NCBI GenBank assembly: GCA_003221985.1
Contig: QHUQ01000129.1
Span: forward strand, 1-32,709
Length of the DNA stretch: 32,709 bases
DNA from: Gemmatimonadota bacterium
GTDB lineage: Bacteria > Gemmatimonadota > Gemmatimonadetes > Gemmatimonadales > GWC2-71-9
Direction: 5' to 3'
The stretch's first letter is position 1. Each line of letters opens with the position of its first letter. A model generated the notes under the pieces. That model was given only the letters and a program-made list of their open reading frames with translations. It was not told the DNA's origin and ran no database searches. Positions 1-10,591 of the stretch are shown in pieces. Made by a program: the position numbers and the translations under genes.

Positions 1-823
1 GGTCGTAGGGGCGCCCCACGATCTCGACGGCTTGCGCGATGATCGGGTGAAATAGGTCGGTGTCGAAGTTCGACAGCACGTTCTGCATGACCGCCGAGAT
101 CCGCTCCAAGCCGGCGCCGGTGTCTACGGACGGAGCAGGGAGCACGGAGCGCGTGCCGTCCGCCTGTTGATCATACTGCATAAAGACGAGGTTCCAGATC
201 TCCAGGAGCTGTCCCGCTTCACTGATGCGCAGGAACTCTTCGAGGCTCAGGTCCCTGCTCCGTGCTCCCCGCTCCGTGCTCCGGATGTCGACCAGGATCT
301 CCGAGCACGGGCCGCACGGTCCCGTATCGCCCATCTGCCAGAAATTGTCCTTATCGCCGAGGCCGAAGATCCGAGTGTCCGCGATCCCGGTCACCTGGCG
401 CCAGAGTTTGCGGGCTTCGTCGTCGGTGTGGTGCACCGTCACGTACAGCCGATCTGGGTCGATGCCGAGCCACTTGCTGCCGGTGACCCACTCCCAGGCG
501 TACTCGATCGCTTCCTTCTTGAAGTAATCGCCGAACGAGAAATTGCCGAGCATCTCGAAGAAGGTGTGGTGGCGGGCCGTATGGCCCACCTGCTCGAGGT
601 CGTTGTGCTTGCCGCCGGCCCGCACACACTTCTGGCAGGTCACCGCCCGCGTGTAGTCACGACGTTCCACACCCTGAAACACGCGCTTGAACTGCACCAT
701 GCCGGCATTGGTGAACAGCAGCGTCGGGTCGTCGGGGGGGACCAAAGGCCCGCTCGGCACCTCCGTATGGGAGCGGGCCTTGAAGAAGTCGAGGAACTTG
801 CGGCGGATGTCGGCGGCCTTCAT
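1..823 (-). CDS. alaS: Alanyl-tRNA synthetase, N-terminal part (cut by window edge)
   Basis: Charges tRNA-Ala with alanine in the cytosol. The visible 274 residues start at the ATG read from 823 ([14 protein letters not shown]) and carry class II AlaRS catalytic-core signatures in order: [71 protein letters not shown] and VDTGAGLER. The frame stays open to base 1, so the editing and C-Ala domains lie outside the window. It follows recX by 20 bp in a recA-recX-alaS order, an arrangement common in bacteria, so co-transcription is likely. No convincing Shine-Dalgarno sequence is seen. Unusually, two variable loops of the catalytic domain (about residues 181-190 and 225-232) are encoded by GGAGCAS heptamer arrays in inverted orientation, listed separately. 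Identity is very secure. Confidence 0.97.
   Translation of the reverse strand, partial: MKAADIRRKFLDFFKARSHTEVPSGPLVPPDDPTLLFTNAGMVQFKRVFQGVERRDYTRAVTCQKCVRAGGKHNDLEQVGHTARHHTFFEMLGNFSFGDYFKKEAIEYAWEWVTGSKWLGIDPDRLYVTVHHTDDEARKLWRQVTGIADTRIFGLGDKDNFWQMGDTGPCGPCSEILVDIRSTERGARSRDLSLEEFLRISEAGQLLEIWNLVFMQYDQQADGTRSVLPAPSVDTGAGLERISAVMQNVLSNFDTDLFHPIIAQAVEIVGRPYD
129..150. repeat. GGAGCAS heptamer array in alaS, arm 1
   Basis: On the plus strand this reads as tandem heptamers GGAGCAG-GGAGCAC-GGAGC. All 22 bases recur exactly, in reverse complement, at 3357-3378 in ftsK. Together with 253-282 it forms an inverted pair: 132-150 matches the complement of 257-275 at 18 of 19 positions, separated by 106 bp. 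Here the coding strand reads it as RSVLPAPSV, just before the conserved VDTG motif of AlaRS. Confidence 0.75.
253..282. repeat. GGAGCAS heptamer array in alaS, arm 2
   Basis: The coding (minus) strand reads about four tandem heptamers, GGAGCAC-GGAGCGG-GGAGCAC-GGAGCAG, translated as [10 protein letters not shown]. It lies in the variable loop between the AlaRS motifs GPCSEI and [10 protein letters not shown] and is the inverted partner of 129-150. The reading frame is preserved through it. Confidence 0.75.
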
Positions 824-843
824 GGCTGTAAAATATAGTGCAA

Positions 844-1470
844 CTAGGAGTTAAGGGATTCGACCACCTCCCGCACTTCCCCTCCGTTGAACCCTCTCCT
901 CACCAAGAACGCGACGAGCCTCCGCTTCCTCACCGCCGCTGGCAGCCCCGCCAGCTGCCGCGCCCGCTTCTCCGCCAGGGCACGAACGGCGTCGGCAGGA
1001 TCCACGCCCTCGGCCGCGAGTGAGCTACGCACCGCATCTTCGGCAACACGGCGATCAACGCCTTGAGCCTGGAGATCGCGCACCAACCGCGCGGGACCGC
1101 GGCCGCGTCGAGCCTTGGCGGCGGCATAATCGACGGCGAAGCGTGTGTCGTCGAGCAACCCGGCGGCGCTCACGCGATCGAGCGCAGCGTCAACGGCCCC
1201 GGGCGGGTGTTGTTTCTGCAGCAGCCGGCGCCGCAGGTCGAATCGCGCGTGGGCGCGCCGCGCGAGCGCGCGCAACGCGGCGCGATGGGCCGCCTCGACG
1301 TCGGCCAGCTCCTGCAGCCGCTCGAGGACCAGCGGGCGAATTTCGTGGCCGACAGCGAGGTCCAACGCCGCCAGCGCGTCCGCCGGCAGCGATGCAAAAC
1401 GCCCCCGATCCACTTCGACCAGCCTATAGTCCGGCCGGCGTGGATCGGGGGCGAGTCCTGTGAGGATCAC
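844..1470 (-). CDS. recX: Regulatory protein RecX
   Basis: Small cytosolic modulator of RecA filaments. The 208 residues show the three-helix tandem repeats of the RecX family: [18 protein letters not shown], then [36 protein letters not shown], then a C-terminal repeat ending [22 protein letters not shown]. The start is a GTG at 1470 that overlaps the recA stop as GTGA, so translation is probably coupled to recA. The N-terminal ~60 residues ([21 protein letters not shown]) form an extension resembling a PolyA_pol/RNA-binding-like leader often seen in longer RecX proteins. alaS begins 20 bp downstream. Family assignment rests on both sequence pattern and position next to recA. Confidence 0.92.
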   Translation of the reverse strand: MILTGLAPDPRRPDYRLVEVDRGRFASLPADALAALDLAVGHEIRPLVLERLQELADVEAAHRAALRALARRAHARFDLRRRLLQKQHPPGAVDAALDRVSAAGLLDDTRFAVDYAAAKARRGRGPARLVRDLQAQGVDRRVAEDAVRSSLAAEGVDPADAVRALAEKRARQLAGLPAAVRKRRLVAFLVRRGFNGGEVREVVESLNS

Positions 1471-2567
1471 TCTTCGCTCGTGGCGGTCTCCTCGTCGCCA
1501 CCCGCCCCGCCTCCTCCGTCCCCCCCGTCCCCCCCGCCCCCACCGGTAGCTTTGATGCCGAGGTGCTCCTTCACGCGTCCCTCGACCTCGGCCGACATGT
1601 CGGGATGGTCCTTGAGGTACAGCTTGGCGTTCTCACGCCCCTGCCCGATCCGCTCCTTGCCATACGAATACCAGGCGCCTGACTTCTCGATGATGCCGGC
1701 CTCCGCCGCGATGTCCACCAGCAGCGACTCGTGGCTGATCCCTTCGTCGAACATGATGTCGAACTCCGCCTGCCGGAACGGCGGCGCCACCTTGTTCTTC
1801 ACCACCTTCACGCGCACGTGGTTGCCGATGACCATCTCCCGCTCCTTCACCGGCCCGATGCGCCGCATGTCGAGCCGCACCGACGCGTAGAACTTCAGCG
1901 CGCGACCGCCGCTGGTGGTTTCGGGGTTGCCGAACATGACCCCGATCTTCTCACGCAGCTGATTGATGAAGATGACCGAGGTACGTGAGCGGTTGATCGC
2001 GCCGGCGAGCTTGCGCAGCGCCTGACTCATGAGCCGAGCCTGCAGACCCGGGAGTGAGTCGCCCATTTCCCCTTCGATTTCAGCTTTGGGCACGAGGGCC
2101 GCCACCGAATCGACGACCACGACGTCCACCGCACCCGAGCGCACCAGGATCTCGCAGATCTCGAGGCCCTGCTCTCCCGTGTCGGGCTGGGAGACGAGCA
2201 GGTTCTCGATGTCCACTCCCAGCTTCTTCGCGTACTCGACGTCGAGCGCGTGCTCGGCGTCGATATAGGCGGCGGCGCCGCCCTGGCGCTGAGCGCTCGC
2301 CACCACGTGCAGCGCCAGCGTCGTCTTGCCGCTCGATTCGGGCCCGAAGATCTCCGTGACCCGGCCGCGGGGGATGCCACCGATGCCGATCGCCGCATCG
2401 AGATTGATCGCGCCGGTCGAGATTCCGGCCACCCGTACCTGCGGCGAGTCGGCGCCCATCCGCATGATGGAACCCTTGCCGCACGTCTTCTCGATCTGCG
2501 TAATGGCGAGGGTGAGCGCCTTGCGGCGGTCGTCGGTGAGCTTGGTGGGCTGTGGCTGTTCTGCCAT
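1467..2567 (-). CDS. recA: Recombinase RecA
   Basis: ATP-dependent strand-exchange protein and SOS co-protease. Hallmarks visible: [25 protein letters not shown] at the N-terminus, Walker [21 protein letters not shown], the Walker B region [24 protein letters not shown], and the L2 region [27 protein letters not shown] chose the ATG at 2567 ([10 protein letters not shown]) because it has a CGAGGT ribosome-binding site 6 bases upstream. An in-frame ATG at 2582 would add five residues. From 2567 the protein is 366 residues. The extreme C-terminus is unusual: a run rich in Gly and Asp ([14 protein letters not shown]) followed by an acidic tail ending ETATSEE. Acidic tails are normal in RecA, but a glycine linker like this is not typical. 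It overlaps recX and has its own upstream spacer with a possible LexA site. Confidence 0.98.
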   Translation of the reverse strand: MAEQPQPTKLTDDRRKALTLAITQIEKTCGKGSIMRMGADSPQVRVAGISTGAINLDAAIGIGGIPRGRVTEIFGPESSGKTTLALHVVASAQRQGGAAAYIDAEHALDVEYAKKLGVDIENLLVSQPDTGEQGLEICEILVRSGAVDVVVVDSVAALVPKAEIEGEMGDSLPGLQARLMSQALRKLAGAINRSRTSVIFINQLREKIGVMFGNPETTSGGRALKFYASVRLDMRRIGPVKEREMVIGNHVRVKVVKNKVAPPFRQAEFDIMFDEGISHESLLVDIAAEAGIIEKSGAWYSYGKERIGQGRENAKLYLKDHPDMSAEVEGRVKEHLGIKATGGGGGDGGDGGGGAGGDEETATSEE

Positions 2568-2613
2568 GATAGACCTCGACATGGGTGGCGGGCTCCGCTT
2601 GGTTTGGATACCC

Positions 2614-2628
2614 GAATATATACCGAAC
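2614..2628 (-). promoter_or_regulatory. Possible LexA/SOS-type site upstream of recA
   Basis: In the 67-base spacer between the yraN stop and the recA ATG, the plus strand reads GAATATATACCGAAC, that is GAAT-N7-GAAC (GTTC-N7-ATTC on the coding strand). It is one base from the direct-repeat GTTC-N7-GTTC box known for alphaproteobacterial LexA. It also contains TATATT, a possible -10 element. Only one copy is visible and no lexA is in the window, so this is a weak call. Confidence 0.3.
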
Positions 2629-2634
2629 CTGCGT

Positions 2635-3027
2635 TTAGCGCCATCCTGGTCGGAAGGCGTCCTCCAGGTGCTCTAACTTATTGTCAACAATGGCGATACA
2701 GTCGAAGCGATAGACGTCTGAACGATGCCCGTAGCGATCCATCCAGACCCGCGCCGCCTTCACGATTTCCCGCCGTTTCGCGCCAGTGATCGCTTCAAAC
2801 GGGCTGCCGAATGCCGTGCCACGACGCGCTTTGACTTCGAAGAAGGCCACGAGATGACCGCGCCTGGCGACGAGGTCGAGCTCGATGCGGCCGACGCGAA
2901 AGCGATGCGACACCACCTCCCAGCCTCGGCTTTGGAGGTAACGGATCGCTTGCTCCTCACCGGCCACGCCGAGTCGATGGCGGGGATCGCTCCAATCCGC
3001 GGGATCGCTGTGAACGCCACTCGACAT
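2635..3027 (-). CDS. YraN/UPF0102 family endonuclease-like protein
   Basis: A 130-residue protein of the UPF0102 (YraN) family, which has a restriction-endonuclease-like fold. Visible family signatures are [25 protein letters not shown], then [23 protein letters not shown] (the E-x(n)-D-x(n)-E-V-K metal-binding core) and the FRPGWR end. The ATG at 3027 lies 79 bp downstream of the ftsK stop. The cellular role of the family is not firmly established; genome-maintenance functions have been proposed. It lies between ftsK and recA on the same strand, which fits such a role but does not prove it. Confidence 0.88.
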   Translation of the reverse strand: MSSGVHSDPADWSDPRHRLGVAGEEQAIRYLQSRGWEVVSHRFRVGRIELDLVARRGHLVAFFEVKARRGTAFGSPFEAITGAKRREIVKAARVWMDRYGHRSDVYRFDCIAIVDNKLEHLEDAFRPGWR

Positions 3028-3105
3028 GCGCCGAAGCTATCACGCGCAGACCAGCGCACGTAATCGGAATCGCGCCGACCGGTGCAAACCTTCGCACCAG
3101 GACCG

Positions 3106-5306
<2,201 letters not shown>

Positions 5307-5310
<4 letters not shown>

Positions 5311-6035
5311 GCCGCGATGCGACGGTCCGCGTACACGGGGACAATCGACAGCCGATCGGGGCTCGCGCAGAACTTGACGTCGTCGCCCAGGCCGGCCTCG
5401 GCGAGCTGTCGCGCCGCGTCGCTCGCGCCGAGGGCGTCCTGCCAGCCGCCCTGCTGCGCGGCGAGATCGAGCGAGACCTGCGCCGCGTCATTGAGCGTGA
5501 GCTTCTTGGGCGGCACGCCCTTCTTCACCGCTTTGATCAGGCGGCCGGCCGTGTAGGCATCTTCCAGCGCGAACTGCTTGTCGCGGCCGGCGCAAATGAT
5601 GACGAGATCGCCCCGCTCGGTGAACAGATTGCGGGCCCGCTCCGCCACGGCGCTGAAGTTCAATGCCGCCGCGACCAGCACCGGCTCGCCCCCCTGGGCG
5701 GCGAGCAGCGCGGGCGTGCCGTTGGTCGTGGCGAGGAACAGCGTCTTGCCACCCACCGCCTCCGCCGTCATTTCGCGCGGCGAATTCCCCAGCGCGAAGC
5801 CTTCGACCTTCAGCAGGCGGCGCTCGCCCGCGAGCACGATGCCGTTCTTTTCCAGGTTGGACGTGAGCCGCACCGCTTCTTCCGAGCTGGCGGCGGGCAC
5901 GATGGCCTTGGCGCCGGCGGCCAGTGCCGTGACGATCGTGCTCGTCGCGCGCAGCACGTCGATGACGACGACCGCCCGGCCGGTCAAATCCCCTGCATTC
6001 AGGCCGAGTGGCGTATGATAGACGTCGATTTTCAT
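5307..6035 (-). CDS. comB: 2-phosphosulfolactate phosphatase family protein (ComB-like)
   Basis: ComB hydrolyses 2-phosphosulfolactate to sulfolactate, a step of coenzyme M biosynthesis in methanogens. Bacterial homologues occur widely and their substrate is often unknown. The 242 residues carry the family pattern: [21 protein letters not shown] near the N-terminus, [33 protein letters not shown], then [19 protein letters not shown]. Length is typical. It overlaps accC upstream and ftsK downstream by 4 bases each (ATGA), so it is embedded in a coupled operon. No other coenzyme M or sulfolactate genes are visible here, so the true reaction in this organism is uncertain. Family call is strong, the specific function less so. 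Confidence 0.87.
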
Positions 6036-7390
6036 GTTTGATCTTTGAGGAGTTGCGGCTCGCGCTCGAGGAATTTCGTGTCGACCGTGCCCGCGACGAA
6101 GTCCGGGTGGCGCATGACCCGGCTCAAAAACGGAATCGTCGTGGTCACCCCCTCAATGATAAACGAGTCGAGTGCCTGCCGCATACGGGCGAGTGCCTCC
6201 GTCCGCGTATTGCCGTGCACGATCACCTTGGCCAGCAGGGAGTCGTAGTACGGCGGGACGGTGTACCCCGCGTAGATGTGGGTGTCCACCCGCACGCCGG
6301 GCCCGCCGGGCGGATGATAGGCGGTGATCACGCCGGGGGACGGCTGGAAGTTGCGGCTCGGGTCTTCGGCGTTGACGCGGCACTCGATCGCGTGGCCGCG
6401 CAGGCGATGCCCGTTCATGACGAACGACAGCGGCGCGCCGGCGGCAACGGCGATCTGCTCCTTGACGAGGTCGAAGTTGGTGCACATCTCGGTCACGGGA
6501 TGCTCGACCTGAATCCGGGTATTCATCTCCATGAAATAGAACGACCCGTCGGCATCGAGCAAAAACTCGATCGTCCCGGCGCCGACGTAGCCGATCGCCT
6601 CGGCGAGCTTCACGGCGGAGTCGCCGATGTCCTGGCGCAGCGTCTGGTCGACGACGGGCGATGGCGCTTCCTCGATGAGCTTCTGATGGCGCCGTTGCAC
6701 GGAGCAGTCGCGCTCGCACAGATGCATCACCTTGCCGTGGGTGTCCCCCATGATCTGGATCTCGATGTGCCGCGGGCGCGCGAGGTACTTCTCGATGTAG
6801 ACCTCGTCCGAATTGAAGGCCGCGAGCGCTTCCTGCTTGGCGAGCGTAAACGACTGCGCGAATTGATCGGCGTCGTTCGCGACCCGCATCCCCTTCCCGC
6901 CCCCGCCCGCCGCCGCCTTGATGATCACCGGAAAGCCGATCTCGCCGGCCACCTGCTGGCCGTCTTCCAGTGAGTCGACAGGTCCCGGGGAACCGGGAAC
7001 GGTAGGTACGCCTTGCTGCTTGGCTAGCTTCCGTGCGGCCGCCTTGTCCCCCATCTGGCGGATCTGATCGGGCGTGGGGCCGATGAACGCGATGCTCGAG
7101 GCGCTGACCTTCTCGGCGAACTCGGCATTCTCGGCGAGGAATCCGTAGCCGGGATGGATCGCATCGGCGCCGGTGATTTCGGCGGCGGCGATCAGGCGCG
7201 GGATGTTGAGGTAGCTGTCGCGGCTGGGGGCGCGCCCGATGCAGACGTCGTCGTCGGCGAAGCGGACGTGCAGCGACTCGCGGTCCGCCTCGGAATAGAC
7301 CGCCACCGTCTCGACGCCCAGCTCCTTACACGCGCGGATCACCCGCAGGGCGATCTCCCCGCGGTTCGCGATCAGCACTTTCTTGAACAT
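6032..7390 (-). CDS. accC: Biotin carboxylase subunit of acetyl-CoA carboxylase
   Basis: Carboxylates the biotin carried by AccB using ATP and bicarbonate, the first half-reaction of fatty-acid synthesis. The 452-residue length is standard. Signatures: [40 protein letters not shown], the glycine-rich ATP loop [31 protein letters not shown] and the catalytic [18 protein letters not shown]. The start ATG at 7390 shares one base with the pilT stop (TGATG), and its stop overlaps comB. The accB gene is the second gene upstream, separated by pilT, which is an unusual insertion in what is normally an adjacent accB-accC pair. Confidence 0.97.
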   Translation of the reverse strand: MFKKVLIANRGEIALRVIRACKELGVETVAVYSEADRESLHVRFADDDVCIGRAPSRDSYLNIPRLIAAAEITGADAIHPGYGFLAENAEFAEKVSASSIAFIGPTPDQIRQMGDKAAARKLAKQQGVPTVPGSPGPVDSLEDGQQVAGEIGFPVIIKAAAGGGGKGMRVANDADQFAQSFTLAKQEALAAFNSDEVYIEKYLARPRHIEIQIMGDTHGKVMHLCERDCSVQRRHQKLIEEAPSPVVDQTLRQDIGDSAVKLAEAIGYVGAGTIEFLLDADGSFYFMEMNTRIQVEHPVTEMCTNFDLVKEQIAVAAGAPLSFVMNGHRLRGHAIECRVNAEDPSRNFQPSPGVITAYHPPGGPGVRVDTHIYAGYTVPPYYDSLLAKVIVHGNTRTEALARMRQALDSFIIEGVTTTIPFLSRVMRHPDFVAGTVDTKFLEREPQLLKDQT

Positions 7391-8544
7391 CAGGGCGTCA
7401 GCTCGATCGCCCCGGCCTGGTCGGCCCCGCCCAGCCGGTTCCCCGACGAATCGACACCCGACACCTTCAGCGCGAACTCGCTCGGGTTCGACGCATAGAA
7501 GATCGCGCTCTCGTAGCTGATCACACCCTGCTGGTACCAGTGGAAGAGCGACTGGTCGAAGCTCTGCATGCCGTATTGCACGGAGCCTTCGGCGATGAGA
7601 TCGGGGATGCTGAGTTGCTTGGAGAGATCACGGATGTTGTCGGCGACCGCGGCCGTATTGATGAGGACTTCCGCCGCCGGCACCCGGCCGCGGCCGTCCT
7701 TGCGCGGCACCAGGCGCAGCGAGACGATCGCCTGCAGCGCGGTCGAGAGCAGATGGCGGATTTCGTCGTGCTGGTGCGGCGGGAAGAACGAGATCACGCG
7801 GCTGACCGTCTGCGTCGCATCCGTCGTGTGCAGCGTCGAGAACACCATGTGCCCGGTGTCGGCGGCCTTGAGCGCCGTGTCCAACGTCTCCATGTCACGG
7901 ATCTCGCCGATCAGGATCAGATCGGGGTCCTGCCGCAGGACGTGCCGCAGCGCCGAGTTGAACGTCAGCGTGTCGTTGCCGACCTCGCGCTGCGAGATGT
8001 TGGCGTGCTGGTCACGGTGCAGTAACTCGATCAGATCTTCGATCGTGATGATGTTCACGCGCCCGTTGGTGTTCACATGATTGATCATCGATGCGAGCGC
8101 CGTCGATTTCCCCGACCCCGTCACGCCCGTCACCAGGACCAGCCCGCGCGGCTTGAGGGCGATCTCCTCGAGCACGCCGGGAAGATTGAGCTCGCGGATC
8201 TGCTTGACCTCGTACGGAATTGCCCGGAACGCGAACGCCACCGTGCCGCGCTGCTGGTAGACGTTGGTGCGGAACCGGCCCACGCCCGGCACGCCGATCG
8301 CGAAGTCGGCTTCCTTGTGCTCGGCGAACTCCTTGACCTGCCGCGGCGTCATGATCTGCTCGGCCAGCGACTTCAGCTCTTCCGGCTTGAGGGGCGCGGT
8401 TTCGAGCGAGACCAGCTCACCGTTCACGCGAATGGTCGCCGGCCGGCCCACCTTGAGCAGCAAGTCGGAGCCGTTGCGCTGCACCATCTGCGTGATGGCT
8501 TGCTTGAAGTTGAATGCCGGCAGATTGCTCGTCGCCTCACCCAT
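7390..8544 (-). CDS. pilT: Type IV pilus retraction ATPase PilT
   Basis: Hexameric cytoplasmic ATPase that depolymerises type IV pili in twitching motility. Starting from the ATG at 8544 ([15 protein letters not shown]) it has 384 residues. The N-terminal PAS-like domain includes [19 protein letters not shown]. The core has Walker A VTGSGKST, the Asp-box segment [11 protein letters not shown], Walker [16 protein letters not shown] and the His-box [16 protein letters not shown], all typical of PilT/PilU. A TTG at 8574 would add ten residues but the ATG is the better candidate. It overlaps the accB stop by 8 bases and the accC start by one. PilU is an alternative name, as no other pil genes are present in the window to discriminate. 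Confidence 0.93.
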   Translation of the reverse strand: MGEATSNLPAFNFKQAITQMVQRNGSDLLLKVGRPATIRVNGELVSLETAPLKPEELKSLAEQIMTPRQVKEFAEHKEADFAIGVPGVGRFRTNVYQQRGTVAFAFRAIPYEVKQIRELNLPGVLEEIALKPRGLVLVTGVTGSGKSTALASMINHVNTNGRVNIITIEDLIELLHRDQHANISQREVGNDTLTFNSALRHVLRQDPDLILIGEIRDMETLDTALKAADTGHMVFSTLHTTDATQTVSRVISFFPPHQHDEIRHLLSTALQAIVSLRLVPRKDGRGRVPAAEVLINTAAVADNIRDLSKQLSIPDLIAEGSVQYGMQSFDQSLFHWYQQGVISYESAIFYASNPSEFALKVSGVDSSGNRLGGADQAGAIELTP

Positions 8545-9025
8545 GCGGATCCACCCGGAAAAGGACCTGGCCAAACTCCACCGGCTGCGCGTTCTGTGCG
8601 ATGACTTCCCGAACCACCCCCGAGACCTCGGACTCGATCTCGTTCATGATCTTCATCGCCTCGATGATGCACACCACCTGCCCCACATTCACCCGGCTGC
8701 CGACCTTCACGTAGGGCTGCGCCGCCGGCTCGGGAGACTGGTAGAACGTGCCCACCATCGGCGATTTGATCTCGCTGAGTTGGGGTCCGGCGGGGGCTGG
8801 GGCTTGGGCTTGCTGCGTGCTGCCGGGAGCGCCTGGTGCTGTAGCGGGGTGCGACACGATGACATGTGCTCCCCCAGGTCCGCCACCAATGGTATTCCCG
8901 TGCCCAGCCTTGGAAACCCGCACTGACGACCATGCGCCGAATAGGCCTCGGCGGATCTCGATCGCCCCCACCTCCGGGGCATCCTTCAAGATCTGCACGA
9001 TCTGGGCGATGATGTCGAGCTTCAT
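8537..9025 (-). CDS. accB: Biotin carboxyl carrier protein of acetyl-CoA carboxylase
   Basis: Carries biotin for acetyl-CoA carboxylase. The 162 residues begin [15 protein letters not shown] with an N-terminal region also typical of BCCP, followed by a Pro/Ala-rich flexible linker ([20 protein letters not shown]) and a C-terminal lipoyl/biotinyl domain. The biotin-accepting lysine is in [15 protein letters not shown]. The ATG lies 26 bases downstream of the peptidase stop. A G-rich stretch sits in that gap, but no clean ribosome-binding site is at the usual distance. The stop overlaps pilT, which separates this gene from accC. Confidence 0.95.
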   Translation of the reverse strand: MKLDIIAQIVQILKDAPEVGAIEIRRGLFGAWSSVRVSKAGHGNTIGGGPGGAHVIVSHPATAPGAPGSTQQAQAPAPAGPQLSEIKSPMVGTFYQSPEPAAQPYVKVGSRVNVGQVVCIIEAMKIMNEIESEVSGVVREVIAQNAQPVEFGQVLFRVDPHG

Positions 9026-9051
9026 ACCGAGAAGATACCCCCCCTTAGCCC

Positions 9052-10167
9052 CTACACCAGTTCCACGAGGTCCGTACAGCCGTCGGTCAACAGCACCGGG
9101 CCGTCGGGCGACAGATGGACGTCGTCTTCGATGCGCACACCGCCCCGTCCTGCGACGTACACGCCCGGCTCGATCGTCACGACCGCGCCTTCGGGCAACG
9201 GATCCGTGGCCGTGCGCGCCAGCCGCGGTGCTTCGTGCACCTCGAGCCCCACGCCATGCCCCGTCGAGTGTCCGAACGCGGCGCCGAACCCGCGCGCTTC
9301 GATCGGATCGCGCGCCAGTGCGTCCGCGTCGCGGCCGCTCATGCCGGCACGGACGCCTTCACGGGCGCGCCGCTGCGCCTCCTGTACCAAACGGTACAGC
9401 GCGCGCTGCGACTCATCGGCGCGCCCCCCCACCACCACCGTGCGCGTGACGTCGGCACAGTAGCCGTCCACGACGGCGCCAAAGTCTAGCAGCAGCCACT
9501 CGCCGGCCGCCACCGTGCGCGCGCTGGTGTGCGCGTGCGGCAGCGCGCTTCGCGGTCCGCTGGCGACGATCGTCGGAAACGGATGCGCCTCGCTCCCGTG
9601 CCGGCGCAGCGCGCCCTCGAGCAATCCCGCGATCGCGAGCTCCGTCTGCCCGGGCCGCACCTCGGCGAGCGTGTCGCGCAGCGCAGCCGTCGCTACAGCC
9701 GCGGCCGAGCGGATCGCGGCCACTTCGTCCGCGTCCTTGCGAACCCGAAGTCGCTCGACCAGCTCGCCGGCCGGCTTCCAGCGCCATGACGCGCCCGGCC
9801 CACTCGACAGGCGCTCCGCATCCTTCACGCTGAGCGCATGGGCCTCGAACCCGATCAGGCTGAGCGTCCCGCTCGTCACGGTCGGCAGCTCCTTGAACAG
9901 CCGCTCCCACACGCTCGTCCGTTCGATTTCGACCCGCGCGACCGCGTCGCACTGCTGCCGCGCCTGTTCGTCGTAGCGGAAATCGGTCACCAGCAGCTGC
10001 GTGGTGCGCGTCGCCACGACCACGCCGGCCGATCCGCTGAACCCCGTCAGATACCGGATGTTGGGACGCGAGGTGACGAGCAGCGCGTCCATCCCCTCCG
10101 CGTCGAGCAGCGCGGCGAGTGCCGCGTGCCGCTGCGGCCGTTTATCGCGACTTGAGACTGCCGACAA
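9052..10167 (-). CDS. pepP: Xaa-Pro aminopeptidase / M24 family metallopeptidase
   Basis: Cleaves N-terminal residues preceding proline; a cytosolic dimetal enzyme with the pita-bread fold. The N-terminal creatinase-like domain starts [37 protein letters not shown]. The catalytic domain shows the expected metal ligands: two Asp in [19 protein letters not shown], His in [14 protein letters not shown], Glu in [10 protein letters not shown] and Glu in VRIEDDV. The start is uncertain: a TTG at 10167 overlaps aroQ by 26 bases and gives 371 residues, while the next in-frame ATG would remove part of the conserved N-terminus. In many bacteria this gene sits between aroQ and efp-accB. Here efp is missing. 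Prolidase (PepQ) specificity cannot be excluded. Confidence 0.9.
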   Translation of the reverse strand: MSAVSSRDKRPQRHAALAALLDAEGMDALLVTSRPNIRYLTGFSGSAGVVVATRTTQLLVTDFRYDEQARQQCDAVARVEIERTSVWERLFKELPTVTSGTLSLIGFEAHALSVKDAERLSSGPGASWRWKPAGELVERLRVRKDADEVAAIRSAAAVATAALRDTLAEVRPGQTELAIAGLLEGALRRHGSEAHPFPTIVASGPRSALPHAHTSARTVAAGEWLLLDFGAVVDGYCADVTRTVVVGGRADESQRALYRLVQEAQRRAREGVRAGMSGRDADALARDPIEARGFGAAFGHSTGHGVGLEVHEAPRLARTATDPLPEGAVVTIEPGVYVAGRGGVRIEDDVHLSPDGPVLLTDGCTDLVELV

Positions 10168-10591
10168 GGCCCTCGAGCCCCAGACGATAGCTGTCGGCCC
10201 CGAACCCCGTCACGACCCCCACGGCGAGATCCGCCAGTAACGACCGTCGCCGCTCCGGCTCGCGTCCGAAAATGTTGGAGAGATGCACTTCGACGAACGG
10301 CACGCGGACGGCGAGCAATGCATCGCGTACCGCGAGACTGGTATGCGTAAAGGCCGCCGCATTGATGATCGCGCCGTCGACACGGGGCGGGCCCTTCAGA
10401 CCCTGGATCGCCTCCACCAGCTCGCCTTCATGATTCGTCTGAATCCAGCTGCACTCCACCCCCAGCACGCGGGCATGTGCTTTGGTCGCCCGCTCGATTT
10501 CGGCGAGGCTGGTGCGCCCATAGATCTCAGGCTCACGCTCACCCAACAGATTCAGATTGGGGCCGTTCAGCACGGCGATGTGGGGCGACAC
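10142..10591 (-). CDS. aroQ: Type II 3-dehydroquinate dehydratase
   Basis: Dehydrates 3-dehydroquinate to 3-dehydroshikimate, the third step of the shikimate pathway, as a dodecamer. Signatures: IAVLNGPNLNLLGEREPEIYG with the catalytic Tyr, QTNHEGELVEAIQ, INAAAFTHTSLAVRDAL with the active-site His, and VEVHLSNIFGREPERRRSLLAD. I prefer the GTG at 10591, which overlaps the upstream TPR stop as TAGTG and gives a normal 149 residues. A GTG at 10615 would add eight non-conserved residues. The stop is overlapped by the peptidase gene. Confidence 0.95.
   Translation of the reverse strand: MSPHIAVLNGPNLNLLGEREPEIYGRTSLAEIERATKAHARVLGVECSWIQTNHEGELVEAIQGLKGPPRVDGAIINAAAFTHTSLAVRDALLAVRVPFVEVHLSNIFGREPERRRSLLADLAVGVVTGFGADSYRLGLEGLVGSLKSR

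Noticed and set aside
132..282. Repeat arrays considered as a CRISPR remnant
   Set aside because: Units are 7-8 bp with no spacers between them, are in frame within genes, and no cas genes are present.
3080..3100. Small GGTGC/GCACC hairpin after ftsK
   Set aside because: Five-base stem with an 8-base loop and no T-run; too weak to call a terminator.
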